A stretch of 47,779 bases of DNA, from assembly GCF_001879715.1 (NCBI RefSeq), contig NZ_MNBW01000021.1, positions 1-47,779 of the forward strand. Reading direction: 5' to 3'. The notes under the pieces were generated by a model that saw only the letters and a list, made by a program, of their open reading frames with translations, made no database searches and was not told the DNA's origin. Of this stretch, positions 17,839 through 26,421 are shown one piece after another. Source of the DNA: Nioella nitratireducens. GTDB lineage: Bacteria > Pseudomonadota > Alphaproteobacteria > Rhodobacterales > Rhodobacteraceae. Position 1 is the stretch's first letter. Every line of letters starts with the position of its first letter. The position numbers were made by a program, and so were the translations under genes.

Positions 17839-18438
17839 TTACCCAATTACCAGTTGTAGATCGGTGCCCAACTCATAGGGCGGAATGTCCAGATTGCGTG
17901 GCGCGGGCCCTCTTCGAATTCTGCCTGAAGTGTCGTAGTGAGACCCGTGGCAAGGGCAGAACCAGCCGCCGAAATCGCCGACTGCCGCACCGTCCTGACC
18001 CAGAGGGATGCATCCAAGATGCGTGCAGACGCCGATCACCACGAGCCATTCTCCGGTTGCGTCCGCGGCCCTGTTCTCATCCAGCGCCGGAACTTCGGCG
18101 TCGAGGTTCGGGTTCTCGCGTCTGGTATCTAGCGGATCGACCAAGTCATCGAGAGAAACGTTTCGCGCAGCGGCGACGGCGTCGGGCGATCGCCGCCAGA
18201 CGAAGACCGGACGTCCCTGCCAAAGGACGGTAATACGTTGACCCTCTTCCACCCCAGTGAGGTCGATACGAACAGTTGACGCACTGCCGACATCGGCTGA
18301 AGGATTCATGGAGTTGATCAGCGGCCAGATGGCGGCACCGGTTGCGACGGCTCCGGTGCCCGCAGTTGCATAGTATAGAAAGTCGCGCCGCTCTTCTTTC
18401 CGAGGCGATTCCAGATCATCAGAAACCCAGGTCATCAT
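17839..18438 (-). CDS. petA: Rieske iron-sulfur protein (PetA-like), orphan
   Basis: This 199-residue protein has a Tat-type N-terminus ([10 protein letters not shown]), a single membrane anchor (about 24-42), and the two Rieske boxes CTHLGC (C138, H140, C143) and CPCHGSHYD (C161, C163, H164) that hold the [2Fe-2S] cluster. The length matches alphaproteobacterial cytochrome bc1 Rieske subunits. No cytochrome b or c1 gene is near it, so it either joins a chromosomally encoded bc1 complex or has another partner. AAAGGAG lies just before the start; a second ATG at 18435 is equally possible. Confidence 0.93.
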   Translation of the reverse strand: MMTWVSDDLESPRKEERRDFLYYATAGTGAVATGAAIWPLINSMNPSADVGSASTVRIDLTGVEEGQRITVLWQGRPVFVWRRSPDAVAAARNVSLDDLVDPLDTRRENPNLDAEVPALDENRAADATGEWLVVIGVCTHLGCIPLGQDGAAVGDFGGWFCPCHGSHYDTSGRIRRGPAPRNLDIPPYELGTDLQLVIG

Positions 18439-18453
18439 TGGTTCTCCTTTCGG

Positions 18454-18762
18454 TCACTCAGTTCTAGCTGCCGTTGGGACGGCTAGTAACGTCGCCACCA
18501 GGTCCACCGCGACGTCCCCGCGCAAGCCGGCAAGCAGATACGCACCATCGCCCGCCCCGATCCCCATCTCTCGCGTGGCTTCCTCCAGCTTCTGGCGCTT
18601 GATTTCCACACGCCAGAACACGTCACGAGCAAGCGGCGCATTGGCGTGACCGGCTCGATCGGCACAGGCACAACTCATGCGGTTTACCAACGCCAGCAGA
18701 TCGCCAGCGGTCCGAGGTTCTTGCAAGGGGCTTGTGTCGCGGCTTGGCGGGCATTGTCCCAT
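18454..18762 (-). CDS. Small hypothetical protein
   Basis: This 102-residue protein is not recognised. It has a Cys pair near residues 31-33 (MSCACADR) and a helical C-terminal half. A strong ribosome site (GGAGG, 8 bases before ATG 18762) and its position 15 bases before the Rieske gene in the same direction support it as a real gene of the operon. It lies between the ECF sigma and the Rieske genes. Confidence 0.6.
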   Translation of the reverse strand: MGQCPPSRDTSPLQEPRTAGDLLALVNRMSCACADRAGHANAPLARDVFWRVEIKRQKLEEATREMGIGAGDGAYLLAGLRGDVAVDLVATLLAVPTAARTE

Positions 18763-18784
18763 CCATGCAGCCTCCTGTGGTCTT

Positions 18785-18800
18785 ACCCCACATAGGGGGT
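18785..18800. promoter_or_regulatory. ACCCC-N6-GGGGT dyad upstream of the small protein/Rieske pair
   Basis: A perfect inverted repeat ACCCC-ACATAG-GGGGT lies 22 bases upstream of the ATG at 18762, between that gene and the end of the ECF sigma gene. GC-rich dyads of this shape are seen at CsoR/RcnR-type metal-sensor operators, but no such sensor gene is in the window. The role is inferred. Confidence 0.35.
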
Positions 18801-18853
18801 CTGTATCGTAGACGCCGAGCTTTCCGGAGCATTACAAGAAAAGTCCTCCCGGC

Positions 18854-19474
18854 TCACATCACTGCGGCATCCTCCCTGCAATTCGAATGCAGCGCGTGGT
18901 TTTCGCATCCGGCAGGCGGGCAGAAGCAGTCGTCGCGATCCGTCTCGCAACAGGGCCCGCAATGGCTTAGCAAGCTATCCTTCAGGGCAGTGCGCGCGCG
19001 ATGCAATCGCACCGCCAAAGTGCCGCGCGTCAGCCCCAGATCAGCGGCGACAGTGGCACGGTCGTCCTCTTGCAGGTCTATCCGGCGGATCAGATCGGCA
19101 TCGGTCGGCCGCAATTCGGGGAGCAGACCCGCAGAACAGCGGCATAGTCGCGACAACTGACCGGTCGCATCCTCCGTCCAGCCCTCCGGCTCGGCCGCCA
19201 CGGTCTCTGCAAGATGCCGTCGCCGCGAGGCTTTGCGATAGTGATCGTTCAGGGCCGAGCGCAGTACGGCATAAAGCCAGGCGTTCATCCGCTCGACATC
19301 GCGAAGCTGATCCTTGCGGGCCAGAACCCGAATGCAGAAGTCCTGAAGCACATCCTCGGCCTCTGAACGGTTTCCGAGGCGTTTGGCAAGAAATCCAAGG
19401 AACGCTTTGCGCCCCTCAATCAATGCGGTCTCGGTCGATGGTCCGCAGTCAGTTCCTTTCATATTGTTGCACAT
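18854..19474 (-). CDS. ECF sigma-70 factor with Cys-rich C-terminal tail
   Basis: This 206-residue protein has sigma region 2 (about 25-90: EAEDVLQDFCIRVL, then MNAWLYAVLRSALNDHYRK) and region 4 (about 120-170: TVAADLGLTRGTLAVRLHRA). The last 35 residues hold seven Cys (172, 175, 176, 183, 185, 190, 199). A Cys-rich tail of this kind is known from CorE-type ECF factors that sense metals directly. No anti-sigma gene is adjacent, which fits. The ATG at 19474 is chosen because AAGGAAGGA precedes it; upstream codons only allow a TTG start. It follows lgt by 31 bases. Confidence 0.88.
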   Translation of the reverse strand: MCNNMKGTDCGPSTETALIEGRKAFLGFLAKRLGNRSEAEDVLQDFCIRVLARKDQLRDVERMNAWLYAVLRSALNDHYRKASRRRHLAETVAAEPEGWTEDATGQLSRLCRCSAGLLPELRPTDADLIRRIDLQEDDRATVAADLGLTRGTLAVRLHRARTALKDSLLSHCGPCCETDRDDCFCPPAGCENHALHSNCREDAAVM

Positions 19475-19505
19475 TCCAATTCCTTCCTTCAGTGACGACG
19501 ATAGG

Positions 19506-20429
19506 TCACGCGACAAAACTGGTTCGCTGCTTGGTTGCGGTTCCCGATCGTCTGAACGCGTGCAATACCAAGGCCAGCCCGATCAGGATCATCGGCGCCG
19601 AGAGCACCTGCCCCATGGTCAGTCCCCAATCGCCAAAATGGATCGCATGGCCGACAGGATTTCCGGGGGTGACGAATTGCGTATCCGGCTGGCGAAACAA
19701 CTCCACGAGACTTCTGGCAGCGCCGTATCCGACCAGGAATGTCCCGGTGAGCGCTCCCGGCATCTTCAACCAACCGCGCCGCCAGGCGAGGTAGATCAGA
19801 ACGGTGCCAAGTAGCAGGCCTTCGAGCAGCGCCTCGTAAACTTGCGAGGGATGGCGGGCGCAAAGGGAAACGACACCGAGGCAATTTTGCGCAGCCGCAC
19901 CCGGAAAGATCACTGCCCAGGGAACGTCGGTGGGGCGGCCCCAAAGCTCATTGTTGATGAAGTTTGCGAGCCGCCCGAGAAACAGCCCCGTCGGGGTCGC
20001 CAACGCGAGAAGGTCGGCCACACTGAGCAGCGACGCCTTCTGGCGAAGACAGAAGACCAGCCCGGCGATGGCAACGCCCAGGAAACCGCCATGGAACGAC
20101 ATGCCGCCCTGCCAGACTTTCAGTATCTCCAGCGGATTGGCCATGTAGTATTCCGGTTGGTAGAACAACACGAAACCGAGGCGTCCGCCGACGATCACGC
20201 CGAGGATGATCCAGGTGAGAAGTTCCTCGATCTGGCGTCGATCCAGCGGTGGCCCGGCCCTGGACCACAGCGCCGGGCGGCTGACCGCCATCACGCAAAT
20301 GCGCCAGCCGATCAAAAGGCCGAAAATATAGGCAAGCGCGTACCAGCGCAGCGCAAACGTGAAGCTGCGGATCTCTATCGAGAAAAGCTCGTGGCTAATG
20401 TCCGGAAATGGGATGGCGGCGGTCAGCAT
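19506..20429 (-). CDS. lgt: Prolipoprotein diacylglyceryl transferase
   Basis: This 307-residue inner-membrane enzyme transfers diacylglyceryl to the lipobox Cys of prolipoproteins. It has about seven membrane segments and the characteristic motifs [29 protein letters not shown] and [12 protein letters not shown]. Its length is slightly longer than usual because of the C-terminus. Every such bacterium has a chromosomal lgt, so this is probably a second copy. Its pairing with a Cys-rich ECF factor and metal genes suggests lipoprotein supply under metal stress (inference). It follows the TVP38-like gene after a 123-base gap. Confidence 0.95.
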   Translation of the reverse strand: MLTAAIPFPDISHELFSIEIRSFTFALRWYALAYIFGLLIGWRICVMAVSRPALWSRAGPPLDRRQIEELLTWIILGVIVGGRLGFVLFYQPEYYMANPLEILKVWQGGMSFHGGFLGVAIAGLVFCLRQKASLLSVADLLALATPTGLFLGRLANFINNELWGRPTDVPWAVIFPGAAAQNCLGVVSLCARHPSQVYEALLEGLLLGTVLIYLAWRRGWLKMPGALTGTFLVGYGAARSLVELFRQPDTQFVTPGNPVGHAIHFGDWGLTMGQVLSAPMILIGLALVLHAFRRSGTATKQRTSFVA

Positions 20430-20552
20430 AGGCTTTTTTCCTGTAGCAACGGTTTGACTTTGAAACCGGCAGCAATCCCCGGACGGCTCATTGGATTTAT
20501 CAACCTGACGGCGCTTGAAAGACCCGGCGGCAGCAGCACGAGAGCGCGGCGA

Positions 20553-21278
20553 TCAATCATGGCGCACCCGATGTCTTTTCCAGTCCCTCACGGCCACGAC
20601 CAGAAAGGGCGTCAGCGTCAGAGCACCCAACCCTATGGCGGACCAGGCGGCTCGGGAAGAACTCCCGCTGACCGCCTGGTTGCCGAAATGGGCAAGAACG
20701 AAGCTCGCCGGGATGATTCCGGCGAGTGTTGCGACTGCGAACCGCCAGAAGTGCAGTCGGCTCAGCCCCGCCGCGTAACTGACGATGTCGAAGGAAATGA
20801 ATGGCAGCAACCGACTGCCGAAGACCGTGAATGTCAATGCGTTCTGCGACCCCAGCCAGCCCGCGTCCACCTTGTCGCCGAGCCAGCGAATGAGAGCGTC
20901 GCGCCCCAGAAATCGCGCCAGTCCGAATGCGACAAGCGCGCCCGATTCGGCTCCGGCGACGATGTAAACGGTTCCCAATGTATGTCCGTAGGCGGCCCCC
21001 GCGGCCAGTGCGATCGGTGCGCTTGGAATTGGTGTGGCGACGATCGCGGCCGTCATCAGGACGATGACAAGCATGGGGCCCCAAAGCCCCGCCGCCTCCA
21101 CCCATCCGGAAATCCGGTCGCCATCAATACGGTCGATCGCACCTGCAAGCGGACCGATAAACAGGATCGCAAGGCCCACCACCAGGAGCGCCGCGATGGC
21201 CGTCTTGGCGACCCGGCGGGAGATCGACCAATGCGCCATTCGCGGTCTCATGGCAGAAAGGGGGCGATCAGGCGGCAT
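20553..21278 (-). CDS. TVP38/TMEM64 (DedA-like, VTT-domain) membrane protein
   Basis: This 241-residue inner-membrane protein has about six hydrophobic segments. The VTT/SNARE-associated core is visible as TAAIVATPIPSAPIALAAG...GSRLLPFISFDIVSYAAGLSR. Family members are implicated in lipid scrambling and envelope stress or metal tolerance. The start is uncertain: 21278 overlaps the DUF302 gene by 11 bases, 21251 and 21239 are alternatives, and none has a clear ribosome site. Confidence 0.85.
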   Translation of the reverse strand: MPPDRPLSAMRPRMAHWSISRRVAKTAIAALLVVGLAILFIGPLAGAIDRIDGDRISGWVEAAGLWGPMLVIVLMTAAIVATPIPSAPIALAAGAAYGHTLGTVYIVAGAESGALVAFGLARFLGRDALIRWLGDKVDAGWLGSQNALTFTVFGSRLLPFISFDIVSYAAGLSRLHFWRFAVATLAGIIPASFVLAHFGNQAVSGSSSRAAWSAIGLGALTLTPFLVVAVRDWKRHRVRHD

Positions 21279-21654
21279 CGACCGCTTTTCGAAGCATATC
21301 GCGAACCTCGCCCGCGACCTCGTGCAACTGCTGGTTGTCGATGGCCTTCATCGATGCAACCGGGTCGATGGCGCTGATCTCGGTGCCGCCATCCACCGTG
21401 CGCAGGATCACGTTGCAGGGCAACATCGCGCCCACGCGCGGCTCGATCCCGATGGCCTTGTGCGCCATGCCGGGATTGCAGGCCCCGAGGATCCGGTAAG
21501 GTGTCATGTCGACGTCGATCTTCTTTTTCATCGTCGCCTTGACGTCGATCTCGGTCAGGACTCCGAATCCCTTGTCGGCAAGGGCCGCGCGAATGCGCAT
21601 TTCAGCGTCGTCGATGCCGGTGCCATTCAGAATGCGATCATAGGTATAGACCAT
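21268..21654 (-). CDS. DUF302-domain protein
   Basis: This 128-residue single-domain protein has no signal peptide. It matches DUF302 through ALADKGFGVLTEIDVKATM, YRILGACNPGMAHKAI and GAMLPCNVILRTVDGGTEI. DUF302 proteins are small and often metal-linked, with unsettled function. The two Cys (in GACNPG and LPCNV) could bind a metal. The start at 21654 follows AAAGGAG and fits the family start; an upstream ATG at 21741 does not. Confidence 0.85.
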   Translation of the reverse strand: MVYTYDRILNGTGIDDAEMRIRAALADKGFGVLTEIDVKATMKKKIDVDMTPYRILGACNPGMAHKAIGIEPRVGAMLPCNVILRTVDGGTEISAIDPVASMKAIDNQQLHEVAGEVRDMLRKAVDAA

Positions 21655-21671
21655 TCCTGATCTCCTTTCGT

Positions 21672-21767
21672 TCACTTGGACAGATATTTGACGAATGCGA
21701 AAATCCCCAACACCACAAAGACGAAGAGGAGCAGCATCCATATTCCGCCCATACCGTAACTCATCAT
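21672..21767 (-). CDS. 31-residue membrane micropeptide
   Basis: The sequence begins MMSYGMGGIWMLLLFVFVVL and ends KYLSK: a Met/Gly-rich head, one membrane helix and a basic tail. A strong GGAGG lies 5 bases before the first ATG. It sits between the EF-hand gene and the DUF302 gene in the same direction. Such short single-span peptides with a Met-rich head are seen in copper clusters; here it would be a small inner-membrane accessory protein. The second ATG (21764) is equally possible. Confidence 0.7.
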   Translation of the reverse strand: MMSYGMGGIWMLLLFVFVVLGIFAFVKYLSK

Positions 21768-21824
21768 GGAAACCTCCATAAACTCAGAGTGATGCGGCGC
21801 CAGCATTGCGCCGGCGCCGGCCAC

Positions 21825-22418
21825 TCAGTTGTCGTCCATCATGGTGCCGTCGCTCATGCCCGCGCCCATGCCGGGCTGCGCTGACATCATGCTCTCGCGC
21901 ATCGACTGCATGCGATCCATCATGTCGGCTGGTGCCATCATTTCTTCTGACGTGACCGATCCATCGCCATCGGCGTCCAGATGCTGGAACCGATCCACCA
22001 TCATCTCGCGGATCATGGCGCTGTGAAGGGTTTCGAACTCGGCGATCGAGAGTGCGCCGTCGCCGTCGCTGTCGTATTCGCCCAGTTGCGCCTGCATCTG
22101 GCCGCGCATTTCATCGGCCGTCACAGTGCCGTCGCCATCCGCGTCGAACATCTGCATCATGGTGCCACCCATCGGGCCCATTCCGCCCATCATGCCGCCG
22201 CCCATCATGCCGCCGCCATGCATCTGCTGCATCATGCCCATCATGTCGTTCATGCCGCCCATCATCCCCATCATGCCGGAACCACTGTTCTGCATTGCGC
22301 CCGACACCGGCGTGACATCTGCTCGGCCGCCATGGCCATGATGGGAATCCGCGAGTGCAGCACCGCCAATGGCGGTTGTTGTCACCGCGATTGCTGCAAG
22401 AAGAGTAGTGCGTTTCAT
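21825..22418 (-). CDS. Secreted Met/Gly-rich EF-hand protein
   Basis: This 197-residue protein has a Sec signal peptide (residues 1-23, ending GGAALA-D), a His cluster (HHGHGG, 26-31), a Met/Gly-rich stretch (about 41-90), and three EF-hand calcium loops: DADGDGTVTADE (92-103), DSDGDGALSIAE (116-127) and DADGDGSVTSEE (148-159). The tail is again Met-rich. The combination suggests a periplasmic protein binding soft metals (Cu/Ag) through Met and Ca through the loops. The start at 22418 begins the signal peptide. It heads the long - strand series. Confidence 0.87.
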   Translation of the reverse strand: MKRTTLLAAIAVTTTAIGGAALADSHHGHGGRADVTPVSGAMQNSGSGMMGMMGGMNDMMGMMQQMHGGGMMGGGMMGGMGPMGGTMMQMFDADGDGTVTADEMRGQMQAQLGEYDSDGDGALSIAEFETLHSAMIREMMVDRFQHLDADGDGSVTSEEMMAPADMMDRMQSMRESMMSAQPGMGAGMSDGTMMDDN

Positions 22419-22917
22419 TTGGAAAACCTCGTATCCGTGTTGCGATAACGATGATATGGCAGGTGATTGGCGCGATGGAATGCCGGGCACTTCGGCGCTT
22501 TGTATCGGTGGGTCGCAATTGAGGAACCCGTTACATTGCGCGACAAAACTCCGTTGGGGATCCCGAAGAAATCGTCAGACTTGGGGTTGGGTACGATCGG
22601 CGTATTCATCTGCAACCGCTGACAAACACAAATCCCCCACGGAATTGTTTGCGGCGGGCACGACAGACAGCTGGCGGTCCTTGTCGTGCTGCTGCAAACG
22701 CAATCCGCCCGGTAACGGAAAATCCGCCCCCGGCGATGCTGCCAACCCATGGCCATCCACTTTTTCAGGGCGGATATGTGAAGCCCCGCTTGCGGTCGAT
22801 CAAGTGCGGGTCAATACCAGTCTACCGCGTATCACCGTGCGCTACATGGAGCACTGGTCACGACGTGCGCTCATCCGCGTATCATCACAACTGGCACAGG
22901 ATTTTCCCCACCGGATC
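22419..22917. other. Intergenic region, no supported gene
   Basis: These 499 bases lie between the EF-hand gene start and the copZ stop. Open frames on both strands are unconvincing (no ribosome site, unusual composition). It should contain the promoter for the EF-hand gene and holds the repeated motif at 22530. The rest may be decayed sequence. Confidence 0.5.
22530..22547 (+). promoter_or_regulatory. Repeated operator-like motif, copy 1 (GTTACATTGCGCGACAAA)
   Basis: This matches the motif at 26361 and 35546 (shared GTTACATNNCGNNACAA). It lies 112 bases upstream of the EF-hand gene start, on the opposite strand orientation. The two half sites TTACA and CGACA are 10 bases apart, typical of OmpR-family direct-repeat operators. 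A role as a site for the response regulator at 26422 is inferred. Confidence 0.45.
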
Positions 22918-23124
22918 TCAAGTCCCCGCAAGAGATGACACGTCGTAGCCCGCCTCGCGGATGGCCTCGGAAATGGCGCTTTCGCTTAGGAAGCTCTCGA
23001 CGGTAACGGATTTGACATCAAGTGCGCACTCAACAGTCGCCGTCGGGTCGATTGCCTTGATTGCCTTTTCGATTGCCGCGGTGCAATGCCCGCAGCTCAT
23101 GTCCGGTACATTGAATCTGCTCAT
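22918..23124 (-). CDS. copZ: CopZ-like HMA-domain copper chaperone
   Basis: This 68-residue cytoplasmic protein is a single ferredoxin-like HMA domain with the metal site MSCGHC near residues 9-14 and the usual GYDV near the end. It would carry Cu(I) to the ATPase and/or CueR. The start at 23124 is chosen because AAGGAG lies 7 bases upstream; in-frame ATGs at 23130 and 23139 are less well placed. It is transcribed divergently from copA, with a CueR-like dyad immediately upstream. Confidence 0.9.
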   Translation of the reverse strand: MSRFNVPDMSCGHCTAAIEKAIKAIDPTATVECALDVKSVTVESFLSESAISEAIREAGYDVSSLAGT

Positions 23125-23158
23125 AGCCATCTCCTTCATCCTCGCGACGAAGATGGGT

Positions 23159-23180
23159 GCTTCCCACATGGGAAGGTCAA
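23159..23180 (-). promoter_or_regulatory. CueR-type operator/promoter for copZ
   Basis: On the - strand TTGACC (23180-23175) runs into CCTTCCCATGTGGGAAG. The arms CTTCCCA/TGGGAAG form a perfect 7-base dyad. The gap between CTTCC and GGAAG is 6 rather than 7 bases, one shorter than the copA site, and the -10 (around 23150-23156) is poor. Confidence 0.6.
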
Positions 23181-23204
23181 GAAAAAAAATTCTTTTGCAC
23201 CCCG

Positions 23205-23235
23205 TTGACCTTCCAGCAAGGGGAAGCCCTAGGTA
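23205..23235 (+). promoter_or_regulatory. CueR-type operator/promoter for copA-cueR
   Basis: TTGACC (-35, 23205-23210) overlaps the dyad ACCTTCCAGCAAGGGGAAG, with a -10-like TAGGTA after a 19-base spacer (23230-23235). The dyad core is essentially the reverse complement of the well-known E. coli copA CueR site. The transcript start would fall about 20 bases before the chosen copA ATG. Confidence 0.88.
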
Positions 23236-23261
23236 CTGTCGAGATGATGAAGGAGACTCAG

Positions 23262-25781
23262 ATGCAAATGTCACAAGGCCTGCGGGTTTCTGTCCAGAAC
23301 ATGTCCTGCGCTTCATGCGTGGGCAGGGTCGAGCGCGTTCTCTCAGCCCTGCCTGGCGTCACAGAGGTGAATGTGAACCTCGCGGCTGAAACGGCGCAGG
23401 CGCAGGTCGATTCCACATCCCGGATCAGCGAAGTGGTCGAAGCATTGAACCAGGCGGGCTATCCCGCCCGAACCCGATCGGTTCGGCTGAACATTTCATC
23501 CATGTCCTGTGCCTCCTGCGTGGGCCGCGTGGACAAGGCCCTGGCAGCGGTGCCCGGGGTCTTGAGCGTCAATGTCAACCTCGCGTCAGAAACCGCAACC
23601 GTCGACTTTGCCGATGGAGCCGTTGATCTGGCCGATCTGCTGAAGGCCGCAAAGGAGGCTGGCTACCCGGCGGAGGCCTCTGGCGATACGTCTCCAGAGG
23701 ATCGCGGTGCGCGCAAGCAAGACGAAGCCCGAGAACTCGCCCGCAAGACGGCCTTTGCGGCAACACTTGCGCTGCCGGTTTTCCTGCTCGAGATGGGCGC
23801 GCATCTGGTGCCGGGCATGCATGAGTTGATCGGTCGCACGATAGGCCACCAGACAAGCTGGATGATCCAGTTCATCCTGACCACCGTAGTACTGGCCTGG
23901 CCCGGAAGACACTTCTACACAAAGGGATTGTCGGCACTGCTGAAAGGCGCGCCTGACATGAACAGCCTCGTGGCTGTGGGAACTGGCGCGGCGTATCTCT
24001 ATTCCCTCACCGCGCTTTTTGCGCCGTCGCTGCTGCCCGAAGCGTCCCGCGCGGTCTACTTCGAGGCGGCTGCGGTCATTGTCGTATTGATCCTTCTGGG
24101 GCGCTGGATGGAAGCACGCGCCAAGGGCCGCACCGGGGCGGCGATCCAGAAGCTGCTCGGCCTGCAACCAAACACCGCGCGGGTCTTGGTGAACGGAGAG
24201 CCGACGGACGTCGCCATCGACCAGATCGGTGTCGGCGATATTCTGGTCGTCCGGCCCGGAGAACGCGTCGCGGTGGATGGTGAAGTGACCCAAGGCAGCG
24301 CGCGCGTCGATGAAAGCATGATCACTGGCGAGCCGGTTCCTGTTGAGAAAGCAGAGGGCGACCCGGTGACGGGTGGCACTGTCAACGGCGCCAGCAGCTT
24401 TCAGTTTCGCGCCGTTCGCGTCGGGGCGGATACGACGCTCGCCCAGATCATCCGAATGGTGGAAGAGGCACAGGGTGCGAAGCTGCCGATCCAGGGAATC
24501 GTGGATCGCATCACGCTGTGGTTCGTTCCGGCGGTCATGGCGTTGGCCCTGTTGACGGTGCTGACATGGCTCTTGCTGGGACCATCACCGGCGCTGTCCT
24601 ACGCGCTTGTGGCGGGTGTATCGGTGCTGATCATCGCCTGTCCTTGCGCTATGGGTCTGGCGACACCGACCTCCATCATGGTGGGGACCGGACGCGCCGC
24701 GGAAATGGGTGTTCTGTTTCGCAAAGGCGACGCGCTGCAGGAGCTGACGTCGGTCAATGTTGTGGCCCTGGACAAGACCGGCACGGTGACCGAAGGTCGC
24801 CCGGAATTGACCGACTTGGTGCTGGCCGAAGGATCTGCCCGCGCGGAGGTGCTCGCACTTGTTGCAGCAGTCGAGGCACAATCGGAACATCCCATTGCCG
24901 ATGCTGTCGTTCGGGCGGCCAGGACCGAGGGTGCGGCACGTTATGAAGCCGAGGCTTTCGAGTCGATCACCGGCTTTGGCGTGCGGGCTAAAGTTGCGGA
25001 GCACGATGTGTTGGTCGGCGCGGATCGCCTGATGACCCGTGAAGGTCTGGACATCAGCGCACTGGCGGATGCGGAACGTCGTATCGCGGAACAGGGCCGG
25101 ACAGCGCTCTTTGCGGCGGTGGATGGAACGGTCGCGGCAGTTATCGGCGTGGCGGATCCGGTGAAGCCTGCCAGCGCCGCCGCGATTCGCGCCCTGCACG
25201 ACCTCGGGTTGAAGGTTGCCATGATCACGGGCGACAAAGCGGAAACAGCAAATGCCATCGCACGGGAAACCGGCATTGACCACGTATTCGCTGGCGTTTT
25301 GCCTGATGGCAAGGTGGCAGCGCTGGAGGCGCTGAAGGGCGACCATCAACGGATAGCGTTCGTCGGAGATGGTATCAACGACGCACCCGCGCTGGCCCAC
25401 GCAGATGTCGGCATCGCCATCGGCACCGGAACCGATGTGGCCATCGAATCCGCAGATGTCGTGCTGATGTCGGGCGATTTGCGGGGTGTCGTGAATGCGT
25501 TCCAGGTATCGGCACGCACCATGCGAAACATTCGTCAGAACCTGTTTTGGGCCTTCGGATACAACGTCGCTTTGATTCCGGTGGCCGCTGGCGTCTTGTA
25601 TCCGACCTTCGGCCTGCTGCTGTCGCCCGTGCTTGCGGCAGGCGCAATGGCGTTCAGTTCGGTTTTCGTTTTGACCAATGCGCTGCGGCTTCGCTGGGTT
25701 CGCCCTGCGATGAGCGAAGCCGAGGTGCCGTTCACCGAAGAGACCGCTTCACCGGTCTCTGTCCCGATTGCCGCTGAATAG
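23262..25781 (+). CDS. copA: Copper-exporting P1B-1 ATPase CopA
   Basis: This 839-residue inner-membrane Cu(I) exporter has two N-terminal HMA domains with MSCASC (C16/C19 and C83/C86), then the P1B core: CPC at 460-462, phosphorylation site D504 (DKTGTVTEG), [18 protein letters not shown] and [10 protein letters not shown]. Length and domain order are standard. The start at 23262 is chosen because AAGGAG lies 6 bases upstream and the CueR promoter would begin transcription just before it; earlier in-frame ATGs lie in the promoter. cueR follows after 13 bases. Confidence 0.97.
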   Translation: MQMSQGLRVSVQNMSCASCVGRVERVLSALPGVTEVNVNLAAETAQAQVDSTSRISEVVEALNQAGYPARTRSVRLNISSMSCASCVGRVDKALAAVPGVLSVNVNLASETATVDFADGAVDLADLLKAAKEAGYPAEASGDTSPEDRGARKQDEARELARKTAFAATLALPVFLLEMGAHLVPGMHELIGRTIGHQTSWMIQFILTTVVLAWPGRHFYTKGLSALLKGAPDMNSLVAVGTGAAYLYSLTALFAPSLLPEASRAVYFEAAAVIVVLILLGRWMEARAKGRTGAAIQKLLGLQPNTARVLVNGEPTDVAIDQIGVGDILVVRPGERVAVDGEVTQGSARVDESMITGEPVPVEKAEGDPVTGGTVNGASSFQFRAVRVGADTTLAQIIRMVEEAQGAKLPIQGIVDRITLWFVPAVMALALLTVLTWLLLGPSPALSYALVAGVSVLIIACPCAMGLATPTSIMVGTGRAAEMGVLFRKGDALQELTSVNVVALDKTGTVTEGRPELTDLVLAEGSARAEVLALVAAVEAQSEHPIADAVVRAARTEGAARYEAEAFESITGFGVRAKVAEHDVLVGADRLMTREGLDISALADAERRIAEQGRTALFAAVDGTVAAVIGVADPVKPASAAAIRALHDLGLKVAMITGDKAETANAIARETGIDHVFAGVLPDGKVAALEALKGDHQRIAFVGDGINDAPALAHADVGIAIGTGTDVAIESADVVLMSGDLRGVVNAFQVSARTMRNIRQNLFWAFGYNVALIPVAAGVLYPTFGLLLSPVLAAGAMAFSSVFVLTNALRLRWVRPAMSEAEVPFTEETASPVSVPIAAE

Positions 25782-25794
25782 GGAGGGTTGCAAA

Positions 25795-26214
25795 ATGAAC
25801 ATCGGAGACGTGGCCGAGAAGTCCGGCTTGCCGCCCAAGACGATCCGCTATTATGAGGAGATCGGACTGGTGAAGCCTTTGCGCAGCGCAAACGGATATC
25901 GTACCTTTCTGGAAAGCGACGTCCACAAGCTCGCGTTTTTGGGCCGCGCCCGCGCGCTAGGATTTACTATAGAAGACTGCCGCAATCTGATGGCACTTTA
26001 CGAGGATGACCAACGAGCCAGCGCAGAGGTCAAGGAGATCGCCGAACAGCATCTCGAACGGATCGACAAGAAAATCACTGAGCTTGAGCAAATGCGTGCG
26101 ACGCTCTCGAATCTGGTTCATGCCTGTGCCGGAGACCACCGCCCGGATTGCCCAATTCTGGCAGACCTTGCCGCGACATGCCTGGACAACGAGTTGATTG
26201 AAAACACGGCATAG
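25795..26214 (+). CDS. cueR: CueR, MerR-family Cu(I)-sensing activator
   Basis: This 139-residue protein has an N-terminal MerR winged helix (MNIGDVAEKSGLPPKTIRYY), a long dimer helix, and the metal-binding loop with C111 and C119 (HACAGDHRPDCPI), matching the two-Cys spacing of CueR/HmrR for monovalent metals. GGGAGGG precedes the ATG. It is co-transcribed with copA and is the natural activator for the dyads at 13573, 23159, 23205 and 35525-35613. Confidence 0.94.
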   Translation: MNIGDVAEKSGLPPKTIRYYEEIGLVKPLRSANGYRTFLESDVHKLAFLGRARALGFTIEDCRNLMALYEDDQRASAEVKEIAEQHLERIDKKITELEQMRATLSNLVHACAGDHRPDCPILADLAATCLDNELIENTA

Positions 26215-26360
26215 CGGGGATCCGCAGGCTTCGCCTGGGCGATCTTACGAACCGACGCGCTTTCATGATCGAACCGCGCCGATCCGAGGGTGATCGATGA
26301 TCGCGGCGTCATCGCTTCCTCGTGCCCGGATTGTATCGGGTCGTCATGTTTTCCGTCCTT

Positions 26361-26378
26361 GTTACATATCGTGACAAT
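26361..26378 (+). promoter_or_regulatory. Repeated operator-like motif, copy 2 (GTTACATATCGTGACAAT)
   Basis: This lies 43 bases upstream of the response-regulator ATG. It is one of three copies of GTTACATNNCGNNACAA in the window, with half sites TTACA and TGACA 10 bases apart. Position next to the regulator's own gene suggests autoregulation by an OmpR-family protein (inference). Confidence 0.5.
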
Positions 26379-26421
26379 TCCGAGGCGGAAACACCACGGC
26401 CTTTGGCATAGGACTTATTCA

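Noticed and set aside
20451-20470. CGGTTT-N7-AAACCG dyad upstream of lgt
   Set aside because: Short, AT-rich arms with no second copy; likely chance or a weak hairpin.
19842-21377. 511-residue + strand open frame opposite lgt and the TVP38-like gene
   Set aside because: It opposes well-supported genes with clear family motifs; the product is very rich in Arg, Gly, Asp and Gln and has no ribosome site.
22415-22938. Open frames on both strands in the copZ/EF-hand gap
   Set aside because: No ribosome site and atypical composition; treated as noncoding.
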